A DNA stretch of 64,000 nt, taken from NCBI GenBank assembly GCA_965276715.1, contig OZ255622.1, forward strand, positions 3,720,001 to 3,784,000, in the 5' to 3' direction. The notes beneath the pieces are model-generated. The model saw only the letters and a program-made list of their open reading frames with translations, was not told where the DNA came from and did no database searches. Origin of the DNA: CAXTPV01 sp965276715. GTDB lineage: Bacteria > Pseudomonadota > Alphaproteobacteria > Acetobacterales > Acetobacteraceae. A program made the translations under genes and the position numbers. Below are positions 35,867-45,604 of the stretch, piece by piece. The stretch's first letter is position 1. Each line of letters starts with the position of its first letter.

Positions 35867-36838
35867 ATGACACACTCGATCGACATCATCGGCATCGGCA
35901 ACGCCATCGTCGATGTCATCGGACAAACCGATTTCTCGTTTCTCGAACAATGGTCGATGGCGCCAGGCAGCATGACGCTGGTCGACGAGGCGCGCGCACG
36001 CACATTGACCGAAGCGCTCGCGGTGTACGCGCCGCGTCGTCGCAGCGGCGGGTCGGTCGCCAATAGCTGCGTCGCCGCCGCCCTGCTCGGCACCAACGTG
36101 GCTTATCTCGGCAAGGTCGCCGACGATACGCTCGGCGCCGAGTTCGGCCGTGACATCGAGGCAGCGGGCGTCGTCTTCTTGTCGCGCAACCATGTCGAGG
36201 CCGCGTCGACCGGCCGCTGCCTGATCGCCGTCACGCCCGACGGCCAGCGCACGATGAACACTTTTCTCGGTGCCGCCACGCATCTCTCCCCGCACGACAT
36301 CGACGAGGCCGCCATCGCAGGGGCCGGCATTCTGTATCTCGAGGGCTATCTGTTCGATCCGCCGTCCGCGCAGGCCGCGTTCCGCAAGGCCGCCATGGCC
36401 GGGCAGCGCGTCGCGATCTCGCTGTCCGACCCGTTCTGCGTCGAGCGGCACCGCGCGGCCTTCCATGGGTTCATCCGCGACCATGCTACCATCGTCTTCG
36501 CCAACGAGGCCGAGATCCGCTCGCTCTACCAGGACGACGACACCGGCGCGTGCGCGGACCGGCTCGCGACCGACGTCGATTTGGGTGTCATCACCCGGAG
36601 CGACGCGGGCAGTCTGATCGTCAACGGCGCGGCGCGTATCGACGTCCGGGCCGAGCCCGCGCGGGTGGTCGACACCACGGGCGCGGGCGATGCCTATGCG
36701 GCCGGGTTCCTCGCGGCGCTGGTCCGCGGCCTGCCCCTCGCGCAAGCTGGACGGATCGGCAGCATCGCCGCGGCCGAGATCATTTCGCACGTGGGCGCAC
36801 GGCCGGAGGCGGACCTGCGGGCGTTGACCGGGCTCTGA
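35867..36838 (+). CDS. Adenosine kinase-like PfkB family sugar/nucleoside kinase
   Basis: 323 residues. SGGSVANSCVAAALLGTNVAYLGKV is the substrate loop, and the catalytic VVDTTGAGDAYAAGFLAAL with anion-hole GAGD is intact. The start MTHSIDIIGIGNAIVDVIGQ is typical of bacterial adenosine kinase/ribokinase homologues. Substrate assignment is by family trend only. The 3' end overlaps a convergent gene by 59 bp. Confidence 0.85.
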   Translation: MTHSIDIIGIGNAIVDVIGQTDFSFLEQWSMAPGSMTLVDEARARTLTEALAVYAPRRRSGGSVANSCVAAALLGTNVAYLGKVADDTLGAEFGRDIEAAGVVFLSRNHVEAASTGRCLIAVTPDGQRTMNTFLGAATHLSPHDIDEAAIAGAGILYLEGYLFDPPSAQAAFRKAAMAGQRVAISLSDPFCVERHRAAFHGFIRDHATIVFANEAEIRSLYQDDDTGACADRLATDVDLGVITRSDAGSLIVNGAARIDVRAEPARVVDTTGAGDAYAAGFLAALVRGLPLAQAGRIGSIAAAEIISHVGARPEADLRALTGL

Positions 36839-39806
36839 AGCGCGTGGCCCTCGACTCCAGGCTGGCGAGGGCGCGCTCGGTCTGCCGCACACCCGCCACC
36901 GCGTCCGGGCTTGGCGCGGCATCGGCGCCGTCGACGGCTTGCGCCAGCTTGTCCAGGCGCTTGGCCACGCCCGTCAGGCTGTCGGGCGCGGTGGGGATGG
37001 CATTGCGCCCGGTCGTCGACGGTCCGACCAGGGCGTCGAGCGCGGGCGAGCGTGGCGCGTCGGCCAGTTCCCGCTGCAACGACCGGCCGCGGACACGCAG
37101 CGCCTCGATCCGGCGCGCCAGCACGAACTCCGCCTGCATGTCCGCCGGCGTGACCTTGACCCGCGGGTCGGGCACCACGCGCAGCGTCTGGCGGAACGTT
37201 CGTCCGTCGACCGTCAGCGCGACCGTGTAGGCGCCGGGCGGCGCCCAGACCGCCTGCGGCTCCGGCTCGCCGCCGTCGAGGATGGCGGGCTTGGCGGTGC
37301 GCAGGTCCCAGACCAGGCGGTGCGCGCCGGGCGTCGCATCGGGACGTGCCGGCACCTTCACCCATTCGGGTGCGACCGGTAATTTGGCGAGGTCGGGATG
37401 CGTCGCGTCGGCGCTGCTGTAATGACGCACCGTCGTGCCCCTTGGATCGACGATGTCGATGAGCAGGGGCGTGCGTGGCGTCGCGGCCAGCGCGTAGTCG
37501 ATGATCGCGCCGTCGGGCGGATTGGCCGCCATCGGCTCGTCCCTCGGCATCAGTGTCCCGGTGAACTCGGGCGGATGGACCCGGACGGCCGGCGCCGGCG
37601 CGAAGAGGCGCGGTCCCGGCGCCGCATCCGTCGCCAACTGACGCAGCGATGTGATGTCGTCGAGGATGTAGAAGCCGCGGCCGTGCGTGGCCGCGACCAG
37701 GTCGTCGCCGTGGACCACGATGTCGCGCACCGAGGTCGGCGGCAGGCCCGACTGCAGGCCCTGCCAGTGGGCGCCGTCGTCGAACGAGACGAAGGCGCCG
37801 CGTTCGGTGCCTGCGAACAGCAGGCCGCGCCGCCGCGGGTCCTCGCGCACCACGTTGACGCTGCGGGGCCCGTCGCCGCGCGCCAATCCCTCGCTGATCG
37901 ACGTCCAGTGATTTCCGCCGTCGACGGTCCGGTAGACATGCGGCGCGGGATCGTCGAGCCGGTGGCGGTCGATCGCCAGGTAGGCCACGAGCGGATCGAA
38001 ATGTGACGGCTCGATCACGCCCACCTTCGACCAGGCGCCGAGGGAAGGCGGTGTGACGTCGGTCCAGTGCGCGCCCTGGTCGGTGGTGCGCCACACGCGC
38101 CCGTCGTCGGTGCCGGCCCAGATCAGGCCGCGCGAGATCGGGGACGGCGCGATGGCGTAGACCACGCCGCGCCGGCGGCCGAGATCACGGACATCGTCGA
38201 CGGTCGGGGCGTCCAGCGTCGCCGGCACGCCCGGATCGGGACGCGTCAGGTCGGGGCTGATCGGCTGCCAGTGCAGGCCGCCGTTGGTCGAGCGGAACAC
38301 ACGCTGGTTGCCGAAATAGAGTGCATGGTCCAGCGGCCCGAACACCAGCGGCAGTGTCCAGGTGCGCCGGTAGGAGTCGGGAAAGGCGAGCGTCGGGTCG
38401 ACATTGCGCATCTGCCCAGATTTGAGGTCCAGCCGGTCGACGCGGCCGCCATAGACGAGATCGGGATCGTCGGGGTCGGGCGCGATGTTGTCGCTCTCGC
38501 CGCCGGCCGCGGTCTCGTGGAACTCGCCCATGGTGATGCCGTCGGCCTGGTTGTCCGAGCGGCTCGCCACTGAAGCGGCTCCCGTATCCTGCTGAGCGCC
38601 GTAGACGCGATACGGGAAGCGGTTGTCGGTGCTGACATGGTAGAACTGGCCGGTCGGCTGGTTGAACCACGAGCTCCAGGTCCGGCCGCCATCGACCGTC
38701 ACGACCGCGCCCTGGTCGACGCCCAGGATCTGCCGCGACGGGTCGGCCGGATCGATCCAGAGCGTGTGGAAATCGTCTCCGGTGGGATCGCCCTTGATCG
38801 GCGCGAAATGCGCGCCGCCGTCCGTCGAGCGGAGCATGATCGTGTCGCAGACGGTGATGGTGTCGGCGTTCCCCGGGTCGGCGGTGATGCCGGAGAAATA
38901 CCAGGCGCGCTCGGTGATCCGGTCGTCGGCGCTGATCCGGGTCCAGGTCGCGCCGCGATCGTCGGAACGGTAGAGGCCGGCGCCCGTGCCCGCGCGCACA
39001 TCGACGAGGGCATAGACTCGCGCGGGCCGCGCCGGCGTCGTGGCTATTCCGATCCGCCCGGGTGCCGCCGGCAGGCCGCGACCGGTCAGCGCCACCCAGT
39101 TCCGGCCGCCGTCGACGGATTTGTAGAGGCCGCTGCCGGGTCCGCTCGACGGCGGATAGACGTTCCAGGGCGGCCGCCTGGTCTGCCAGAGTGCCGCATA
39201 GACGATGTCGGGGTTGTCGGGCGCGGCCGCGAGGTCGATCGCGCCGGTGTCGGCGTCGCGGAACAGCGTGCGGGTCCAGCTATGGCCGCCATCGGTCGAG
39301 CGGAACACGCCGCGCTGCGCGTTCGGACCGTAGGGGTGCCCGAGGGCTGCCACCAGCAGCGTGCCGGCCGCGCGCGGGTCGACCAGGATGCGCCCGATCT
39401 GCTGCGTGTCCGCCAGTCCGGCCGGTTGCCAGTGACCGCCGCTGTCGACGGACCGGAACATCCCCGTCCCCTGGGCGATGTCGGATCGCATGTCGGCTTC
39501 CCCGGTGCCGACATAGAGCGTCCGCGGGGCGGAGGGTGCCACCGCGATCGCGCCGATCGAGCCCACCGGCGCCGCATCGAAGATCGGCTGCCAGGTGCGG
39601 CCGGCATCGTCGGTCCGCCAGACCCCGCCATCGACCGCGCCGAAATAGAAGCGCTTCCAGTCGTCCGGGGCGCCGGCGACCGCCAGCACGCGTCCGCCGC
39701 GGAAGGGGCCGATCGAGCGCCAATGGAGATGCCCCAGCAGGCTGTCGGGGACGCTGGCCAGGGCAGGGGTGCTCGCGAGAAGGAAGGCCGCCAGGAATCG
39801 ACGCAT
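36780..39806 (-). CDS. Secreted BNR/VPS10-like beta-propeller protein (glycosidase-like)
   Basis: 1008 residues with a signal peptide (MRRFLAAFLLASTPALA). The body has many BNR/Asp-box turns (e.g. VDGGVWRTDDAGRTWQPIFD, STDGGHSWTRTLF, SVDGGRNWVALTGRG), typical of sialidase/VPS10-type propellers. The last 250 residues carry a FlgD/Ig-like region and a helical end. Often annotated glycosyl hydrolase, but activity is not implied by Asp boxes. It extends 59 bp into the adenosine kinase 3' end. ATG at 39806 follows the family start. Confidence 0.82.
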   Translation of the reverse strand: MRRFLAAFLLASTPALASVPDSLLGHLHWRSIGPFRGGRVLAVAGAPDDWKRFYFGAVDGGVWRTDDAGRTWQPIFDAAPVGSIGAIAVAPSAPRTLYVGTGEADMRSDIAQGTGMFRSVDSGGHWQPAGLADTQQIGRILVDPRAAGTLLVAALGHPYGPNAQRGVFRSTDGGHSWTRTLFRDADTGAIDLAAAPDNPDIVYAALWQTRRPPWNVYPPSSGPGSGLYKSVDGGRNWVALTGRGLPAAPGRIGIATTPARPARVYALVDVRAGTGAGLYRSDDRGATWTRISADDRITERAWYFSGITADPGNADTITVCDTIMLRSTDGGAHFAPIKGDPTGDDFHTLWIDPADPSRQILGVDQGAVVTVDGGRTWSSWFNQPTGQFYHVSTDNRFPYRVYGAQQDTGAASVASRSDNQADGITMGEFHETAAGGESDNIAPDPDDPDLVYGGRVDRLDLKSGQMRNVDPTLAFPDSYRRTWTLPLVFGPLDHALYFGNQRVFRSTNGGLHWQPISPDLTRPDPGVPATLDAPTVDDVRDLGRRRGVVYAIAPSPISRGLIWAGTDDGRVWRTTDQGAHWTDVTPPSLGAWSKVGVIEPSHFDPLVAYLAIDRHRLDDPAPHVYRTVDGGNHWTSISEGLARGDGPRSVNVVREDPRRRGLLFAGTERGAFVSFDDGAHWQGLQSGLPPTSVRDIVVHGDDLVAATHGRGFYILDDITSLRQLATDAAPGPRLFAPAPAVRVHPPEFTGTLMPRDEPMAANPPDGAIIDYALAATPRTPLLIDIVDPRGTTVRHYSSADATHPDLAKLPVAPEWVKVPARPDATPGAHRLVWDLRTAKPAILDGGEPEPQAVWAPPGAYTVALTVDGRTFRQTLRVVPDPRVKVTPADMQAEFVLARRIEALRVRGRSLQRELADAPRSPALDALVGPSTTGRNAIPTAPDSLTGVAKRLDKLAQAVDGADAAPSPDAVAGVRQTERALASLESRATRFRARSTPAGPPPAVRPRAK

Positions 39807-39880
39807 GATCACCGGAAAGGATGGGGCAGGGATGTGGCAATCCCTCGCACTTTGCACCGCACAACGCTATCTAGCCGCCC

Positions 39881-41707
39881 ATGGACATCCGCAATATCGC
39901 CATCATCGCGCACGTCGATCACGGCAAGACGACGCTCGTCGACCAGCTCCTCAAGCAGTCGGGCGCCTTCCGCGAGCACCAGCAGGTCGCCGAGCGCGCG
40001 ATGGACCGCAACGATCTCGAGCGCGAGCGCGGCATCACCATCCTGGCCAAATGCACCAGCGTCGTCTGGCGCGACACGCGGCTGAACATCATCGACACGC
40101 CGGGACACGCCGATTTCGGTGGCGAGGTCGAGCGCATCCTCAACATGGTCGATGGCGCCATCGTGCTGGTGGACGCCGCCGAGGGCGTGCTGCCGCAGAC
40201 CAAGTTCGTGGTCGGCAAGGCGCTCGCGCGCGGGATCCGGCCGATCGTGGTCGTCAACAAGGTCGACCGGCAGGACGCGCGGCCGGACGAGGTGCACACC
40301 GAGGTGTTCGACCTGTTCGCAGCCCTCGGCGCGGACGACCACCAGCTCGACTTCCCGATGCTCTACGCCTCGGGCCGCCAGGGCTGGGCCGACGAGGTGC
40401 TCGAGGGCGCCCGGCGCGACCTGGCGCCGATGTTCGACCTGGTGCTGCGCCATGTGCCGCCGCCGACGGTCGATCATGACGCGCCATTCGCGATGATCGC
40501 GTCCATCCTCGACTACGACAACTTCCTCGGCCGCGTGCTCACCGGCCGTGTCGAGCAGGGGCGCGCGCGGCTGAACATGCCGGTGCGCGTGCTGCGCTCC
40601 GACGGCTCGACGGTCGAGACCGGCCGCCTGACCAAGCTGATGGGCTTCCGCGGCCTCGACCGGGTGACGGTCGACGAGGTCGCGGCGGGCGACATCATCG
40701 CGGTCGCGGGCCTGACCGACGCCACCATCCCCGACACGATCGGCGCGCCCGATCTCACCGGCCCGCTGCCCGCCACGCCGGTCGATCCGCCGACGCTGGC
40801 GATGACGTTCCGGATCAATGACGGGCCGCTCGGCGGCCGCGAGGGCAAGAAGGTCACCTCGCGCCAGATCCGCGACCGGCTGTTCCGCGAGACCGAGGGC
40901 AACGTCGCGATCAAGATCACCGAGAGCCAGGAGAGCGAGGCGTTCGAGGTCGCCGGCCGCGGCGAGCTGCAGCTGGGCGTGCTGATCGAGACGATGCGGC
41001 GCGAGGGCTTCGAGCTGACGATCGGCCGGCCGCGCGTGCTCACCCGGATCAACGAGGCGGGCGAGCGCGAGGAGCCGTTCGAGGAGTGCCTGATCGATGT
41101 CGACGAGCCCTATTCCGGCGTCGTCGTCGAGAAGATGAGCGTCCGGAAGGGCCAGATGCAGGACATGCGGCCTTCGGGCGGCGGCAAGCTCAGGCTCACC
41201 TTCATCATCCCGTCGCGCGGCCTGATCGGCTATCACGGCGAGTTCCTGACCGACACCCGCGGCACCGGGATCATGAACCGGCTGTTCGCCGGCTACCAGC
41301 CTTGGGCCGGACCGATGGAGGGCCGTCTGAAGGGCTCGCTGATCAGCTCGGAGAACGGCGAGGCGGTGCAGTATTCGCTGTTCTCGCTGCAGGAGCGCGG
41401 CACGCTGTTCGTCGATCCCGGCGAGCGCGTCTATGTCGGGATGATACTCGGCGAGCACAGCCGCGGCAACGATCTCGACGTGAACCCGGTGCGCGAGAAG
41501 AAGCTCACCAACATCCGCGCCGCCGGCAAGGACGAGGCGCTGCTGCTGGTTCCGCCGCGCCGGATGAGCCTGGAGCAGGCGATCGCCTACATCGAGGACG
41601 ACGAACTCGTCGAGGTCACGCCGGGGGCCATCCGCCTGCGCAAGCGTCATCTCGACCCGAACGCGCGCAAGCGCGCCGATCGGCGGGCCGAGAGCGAGGT
41701 TGCCTGA
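39881..41707 (+). CDS. typA: Translational GTPase TypA/BipA
   Basis: 608 residues. G1 AHVDHGKTTLVDQLLKQSG, switch region DLERERGITI, G3 IIDTPGHADFGGEVERIL and G4 VVVNKVDR are all intact, followed by EF-G-like domains III and V and the BipA-specific C-terminus (KKLTNIRAAGKDEALLLVPPR). It binds the 70S ribosome and aids assembly and growth under stress. It is divergent from the propeller gene with a 74-bp gap. Confidence 0.96.
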   Translation: MDIRNIAIIAHVDHGKTTLVDQLLKQSGAFREHQQVAERAMDRNDLERERGITILAKCTSVVWRDTRLNIIDTPGHADFGGEVERILNMVDGAIVLVDAAEGVLPQTKFVVGKALARGIRPIVVVNKVDRQDARPDEVHTEVFDLFAALGADDHQLDFPMLYASGRQGWADEVLEGARRDLAPMFDLVLRHVPPPTVDHDAPFAMIASILDYDNFLGRVLTGRVEQGRARLNMPVRVLRSDGSTVETGRLTKLMGFRGLDRVTVDEVAAGDIIAVAGLTDATIPDTIGAPDLTGPLPATPVDPPTLAMTFRINDGPLGGREGKKVTSRQIRDRLFRETEGNVAIKITESQESEAFEVAGRGELQLGVLIETMRREGFELTIGRPRVLTRINEAGEREEPFEECLIDVDEPYSGVVVEKMSVRKGQMQDMRPSGGGKLRLTFIIPSRGLIGYHGEFLTDTRGTGIMNRLFAGYQPWAGPMEGRLKGSLISSENGEAVQYSLFSLQERGTLFVDPGERVYVGMILGEHSRGNDLDVNPVREKKLTNIRAAGKDEALLLVPPRRMSLEQAIAYIEDDELVEVTPGAIRLRKRHLDPNARKRADRRAESEVA

Positions 41708-41887
41708 GGCGGTCCGTGACTTATCCGCGACTTGCCGCATCGATCTGCGCGAGGGGCTGAGAAAAACGCCGCACAGGGTTCTGGTTCTTTTTCGTTGCTT
41801 GTAAGGTCCGGCCGCGCCGTCCTTCATGCCCATCCCGGGCGGGGAGCGAGCGCGGCCAGTCCAATTCCACGACACTCGGAGTACTCA

Positions 41888-42178
41888 ATGACCGTCATGA
41901 CCCGCCGCCTCACGGCCGCTCTGTTCACTGGCGCACTGCTCGCCGGCTCGGCATCCGCCATCGCGCAGACCACGACCACCACGCCGCCCGCGACGACGAC
42001 GCCCGCGCCCGAGCCGGCGACGCCTCCGGCAGCGTCGACACCCGCTCCGACCACGCCGCCCGCGGCGACGGAGGCGCCTTCCTCCTCCTCGTCGATGATG
42101 GCCCCCAAGAAGACGACCCACCATCACCGCACGCGCCACCACAAGAAGGCGACCAGCACCGATTCCACCGCGGGCTGA
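41888..42178 (+). CDS. Small secreted Thr/Pro/Ala-rich protein
   Basis: 96 residues: a signal peptide (MTVMTRRLTAALFTGALLAG then SASAIA) followed by low-complexity Thr/Pro/Ala runs (QTTTTTPPATTTPAPEP) and a His/Lys-rich tail (KKTTHHHRTRHHKKA). No enzyme motif. A GGAG 7 nt before the ATG supports expression. Function unknown; the basic tail may bind the envelope or metals. Confidence 0.7.
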   Translation: MTVMTRRLTAALFTGALLAGSASAIAQTTTTTPPATTTPAPEPATPPAASTPAPTTPPAATEAPSSSSSMMAPKKTTHHHRTRHHKKATSTDSTAG

Positions 42179-42267
42179 TTCTCGCGTCCAGGGAAGGCCC
42201 GGCCGGCCCGGGCCTTCCGACGATCGAGGCCCGCCCGTCCGGCGCGCGCAGGTCCGGGCTTGGCCTG

Positions 42268-43461
42268 ATGCTGCTGTTCGGCTTCGCGTCCGGCCTGCCG
42301 CTGTTCCTGACCAACTTCACGCTGCAGCAATGGCTCTCGGAGAGCCATGTCTCGCTGCGTGCGATCGGCGCGACCGCGCTGATCGGTCTGCCCTACACGC
42401 TCAAGTTCCTCTGGGCGCCGCTCGCCGACCGCGTGGCGCCGCCGTTCGGCCGGCGCCGCGGATGGCTGCTGATCATCCAGCCCCTGCTTGCCTTGGCGAT
42501 CCTCCTCCTCGGTCTTTCCGACCCGCCCCATGCGCTGGCCAGGCTTGCTTGCGCCGCGGTCGTGGTCGCATTCCTGTCGGCCAGCCAGGACATCGTCATC
42601 GACGCCTGGCGGATCGAGACCTTCCCGGCCTCCCGGCAGGGCGAGGCGCTGGCATTGTATGTGTGGGGCTACCGGATCGCCATCCTGGTCTCGCAGTCGG
42701 GCGCGATCTGGCTCGCGAGCCGCGCCGGCTGGCACCAGGCCTACGCGATCATGGCGGCACTCGCGCTCTGCGGCCTGCTGCCGACGCTGCTGGCGCGCGA
42801 GCCGGCGGTGGCCGTTCCGGAACGGCGCGGGCTGCGCGCCTCGTTCGCCGACCCGCTCGCGGACTTCATGCGTCGCCCGCGCGCGATCCCGATCCTGGGC
42901 CTGGTGCTGCTGTTCCAGCTCGGCACCGCGTTCGCCGACAATCTCGCGGCACCCTTCTACCGCTCGCTCGGCTTCGACCGGTCCGCGATCGTGCTCGCGA
43001 GCAGCGTGCCGATGATCGCTGGCGGCGTGCTCGGGGTCGCGGCAGGCGGCCTGCTGGTGCGCCGCCTCGGTGCCGGGCGCGCGCTGCTGATCGGCGCCAC
43101 CGTCCAGATGAGCTCGCTGCTGCTCTACCTGGTGCTGGCAGGAACCGGTGCCGATCGCCTCGTGCTGATCGGCAAGGTGTCGCTGGAAGCCTTCGCCGAG
43201 GGCATGGCGAGCGCCGCTTTCCTCTCCTACCTGTCGGCGCTCTGCAGCGCCGCCCATACGGCGACCCAGTACGCGTTGCTCTCGTCGCTCGCGCCGCTCG
43301 CTTGGCGGACGCTCGCCGGCGCCTCCGGCATCATCGCGAGCCATCTCGGCTGGATCGGCTACTTCGCCTTCGCGGCCGCGGCCAGCCTGCCGGCCATATT
43401 CATCCTGCTGTGGCTGCTTGCCCGCGAACCCGTGCCGAGGAGAGCTGAACATGCGGCATGA
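42268..43461 (+). CDS. AmpG-like MFS permease
   Basis: 397 residues with twelve membrane segments. LFGFASGLPLFLTNFTLQQWL and LKFLWAPLADRVAPP are the AmpG-type TM1 and the loop after TM2. AmpG imports anhydro-muropeptides for cell-wall recycling. The ATG at 42268 lies very near TM1. In-frame codons continue upstream without a good start, so the true N-terminus may be a few residues longer from a non-ATG codon. Substrate is inferred. Confidence 0.8.
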   Translation: MLLFGFASGLPLFLTNFTLQQWLSESHVSLRAIGATALIGLPYTLKFLWAPLADRVAPPFGRRRGWLLIIQPLLALAILLLGLSDPPHALARLACAAVVVAFLSASQDIVIDAWRIETFPASRQGEALALYVWGYRIAILVSQSGAIWLASRAGWHQAYAIMAALALCGLLPTLLAREPAVAVPERRGLRASFADPLADFMRRPRAIPILGLVLLFQLGTAFADNLAAPFYRSLGFDRSAIVLASSVPMIAGGVLGVAAGGLLVRRLGAGRALLIGATVQMSSLLLYLVLAGTGADRLVLIGKVSLEAFAEGMASAAFLSYLSALCSAAHTATQYALLSSLAPLAWRTLAGASGIIASHLGWIGYFAFAAAASLPAIFILLWLLAREPVPRRAEHAA

Positions 43462-44134
43462 AGGCATCATCGCGGTCACGGCCGCGATCTCGCAGCTCAT
43501 CTCCGTGCTGATCTGGCCGGCCCTGATCGTCTACATCCTGATCCGTTTCGGCCCGGCGATCGGCGACTTCCTCGATCACCTCGGCGCCATCACGCTGCGC
43601 GGCGGCGGCTTCGAGGCCACCGCCACGCGCCGGAGCCAGGCCGCCGCGGCGCTGGCGGCGGCGGCCGTCGCGTGGCCGACCGACGACCCGGCCCCGCAGG
43701 CGAACGCCGATGCGGCTCGCCTCGCGGTTCGCACCGTCGGCGATCTCAGCCCTGCCGCGATCCGCCGGATCGCCAACGCCCGCATCCTCTGGGTCGACGA
43801 CGAGCCCGGCAACAACGTCAACGAACGCCAGGCGATGGAAGCGTTCGGCGTCCGCTTCGTGCTGTCCGGCAGCACCGAGGACGCACTCGCACAGGCCGCC
43901 CGCGACCGTTACGACGTCATCGTGTCGGACATGGCGCGCGGCGACGACATCCGCGCCGGCTACACGCTGCTCGACGCGCTGCGCGCCGCCGGCAGCACGG
44001 TGCCCCTCATCATCTATGCGAGCTCTCGCCGCCCCGACCACGTGGCCGACGCCAAGCGCCGCGGCGCGTTCGGGTGCACCAACCGCGCGACCGAGCTGTT
44101 CGACCTGGTGCTGGCGGCGCTGGACCGGGGATGA
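43451..44134 (+). CDS. Membrane-anchored receiver-like protein
   Basis: 227 residues. The N-terminus (MRHEGIIAVTAAISQLISVL then IWPALIVYILIRF) is one membrane helix. The C-terminal half is a receiver-type fold: ARILWVDDEPGNN (acidic pair), RYDVIVSDMARGDD (phospho-acceptor Asp), VPLIIYASSRR (T/S) and RGAFGCTNR. The invariant lysine of canonical receivers seems replaced in this region. No output domain. It overlaps the AmpG gene by 11 bp. Possibly an atypical sensor for a downstream partner elsewhere. Confidence 0.6.
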   Translation: MRHEGIIAVTAAISQLISVLIWPALIVYILIRFGPAIGDFLDHLGAITLRGGGFEATATRRSQAAAALAAAAVAWPTDDPAPQANADAARLAVRTVGDLSPAAIRRIANARILWVDDEPGNNVNERQAMEAFGVRFVLSGSTEDALAQAARDRYDVIVSDMARGDDIRAGYTLLDALRAAGSTVPLIIYASSRRPDHVADAKRRGAFGCTNRATELFDLVLAALDRG

Positions 44135-44143
44135 GGTCCGGGT

Positions 44144-44213
44144 GGGGAAGAACTGGGCGGGGAAGAACTGGGGCGCTGCCCCAGGCCCCGCCGGGGGCAG
44201 GCGCCCCCGGACC
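44144..44213. repeat. GC-rich two-hairpin intergenic element, copy 1, with a tandem 14-mer
   Basis: GGGGAAGAACTGGG occurs twice 15 bp apart (44144-44157, 44159-44172). Then come hairpins GGGGC-GCT-GCCCC (44170-44182) and CCGGGGGC-AGGC-GCCCCCGG (44191-44210), ending GACCCGC. Copies 2 (45605-45653, inverted) and 3 (60459-60490, partial, inverted) share the second hairpin and the GGACCC edge. Likely a mobile or terminator-like intergenic family. Confidence 0.75.
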
Positions 44214-44278
44214 CGCGCTTGTTCAGGCCGCTGACGATCCGGTTTCTTTCGTCCGGATCCGATCTGCTATGGTTGCGA

Positions 44279-44794
44279 ATGGCCCGCATCGTCATCATCG
44301 GCAATGCCGGAGCGGGAAAGTCCACGCTGGCGCGCATCATCGCTCGTCAGCGTCGGATAGACCACGTCGAGATTGATCGGCTCCTGTGGCAACCCGGTTG
44401 GATTTCGACACCGGACGCGGTCTATGACCGTCAGCACAGCGATCTGATCGCCAGCGAAGACTGGGTGATCGATGGGCTTGGAAAGCAAGCATCCATCCGT
44501 AGCCGGATGGAGCGGGCTAGCGAGATCGTTCTCGTCGACATGCCGCTCTGGATGCACTTCTGGCTCGCAGCCGAACGGCAGCTCGAATGGTCCCGTGGAA
44601 CGCTTCAGCACGCTCCGGGCAACTTGGCGGAGATGCCGCCCACAAAGGCGCTGTTCGAGGCGATCTGGGAAGTGGATCGGAGCTGGATGCCCGACATTCG
44701 CAGCATGTGCGCAGAGGCGGAGCAGGCGGCGAAACCGGTCATCCGCTTGGAGGACGTGGAGCAGCTAACCCGCTACGGGGAGACGATGACGTAG
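44279..44794 (+). CDS. P-loop kinase-like AAA protein (topology-modulation/FlaR type)
   Basis: 171 residues beginning MARIVIIGNAGAGKSTLARI, a perfect Walker A. DHVEIDRLLWQPGWISTPDAVY and EDWVIDGLGKQASIRSRME are characteristic of the DNA topology modulation/FlaR-type small kinase family. Its biological substrate is unknown. Codon use here is somewhat less GC-rich than the neighbours. Two longer in-frame starts (44219 onward) are weaker. It faces the GNAT pseudogene, overlapping its tail by 30 bp. Confidence 0.75.
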   Translation: MARIVIIGNAGAGKSTLARIIARQRRIDHVEIDRLLWQPGWISTPDAVYDRQHSDLIASEDWVIDGLGKQASIRSRMERASEIVLVDMPLWMHFWLAAERQLEWSRGTLQHAPGNLAEMPPTKALFEAIWEVDRSWMPDIRSMCAEAEQAAKPVIRLEDVEQLTRYGETMT

Positions 44795-45465
44795 CCCTCT
44801 CAGGGATGCTGTCGGCAGCACCAACGGGCGGCAAGACTCTGCGGCTGTCGGGCTGAAAGCGATCAGCAACCGTATCATCACTCGGGCAAGATAGGCGGAC
44901 GCGTAAGGCGTTTGAACGCGCCAACCGACCGATGAGTAGAGGGCGTGCCCATCAGTGGTAGCGACGAGCAAGCCCGTCTTGGCACCAGCCCTCACCGCTA
45001 TCTCATTCAACGCCGTCATGATCGCCGTTCCGAGACCACGTCGTCGGTGGGCAAGGTCGGTTCCGATATCATCGACAATGGCGTACGGCACCGTCATCGC
45101 GATCCTACCGCTCGCGGCGGCAGTGCGGAACGATTAAGAGGCTGAGCCGCGAAGAGTGGCATCGCCATCAAATAGCGCTGCTCATGCACGGCCCAATGAC
45201 GCGGAAGCTCCGGGGCGAGGTTGCTCACTTTGCCGCAGACCTTAATGGAAACCGGTGGCTTTGTTTCGGTGGCAACCAGTTGCCTGATTCTAGCTTGGTC
45301 GAGGGAGAATAGGATGTAGCGGACCCTCTCTTTCGGGGAACGGACGTCGACCTTCAGGCCGCCCGGGACCTCGATTGGTGGAGCAACCCGCCGAGCAACA
45401 GCCCACCCAGTGGCCCAGGCCGTGACCAGATGGCGGCTGCCCTCTTGTCCGGCGGTGAGGGGCAC
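44765..45465 (-). pseudogene. Frameshifted GNAT family N-acetyltransferase
   Basis: Two overlapping frames make one acetyltransferase. The N-terminal frame (45465-45094) reads RHLVTAWATGWAVARRVAPP, VDVRSPKERVRYILFSL and QRYLMAMPLFAAQPL. The C-terminal frame (from about 45130) reads RTAAASGRIAMTVPYAIVDD, IGTDLAHRRRGLGTAIMTAL and DGHALYSSVGWRVQ, with the acetyl-CoA loop RRRGLG. The switch lies between about 45127 and 45138, where a TAA closes the second frame upstream. The C-terminal tail also runs long into the opposite kinase gene. Either a decayed gene or one sequence error. Confidence 0.8.
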
Positions 45466-45604
45466 GGTTCCTCCATCGTCAGCGACCGCGGAAGTCTGCC
45501 ACCCTGAACGCAGCCAAGGAAGGACGATCCGGAGTTGAAAGCAACGATGGTAGATCGGTTCTCAACGTCGCATTCCGATCGTTCCTGGACCGTGATCAAC
45601 GGAT

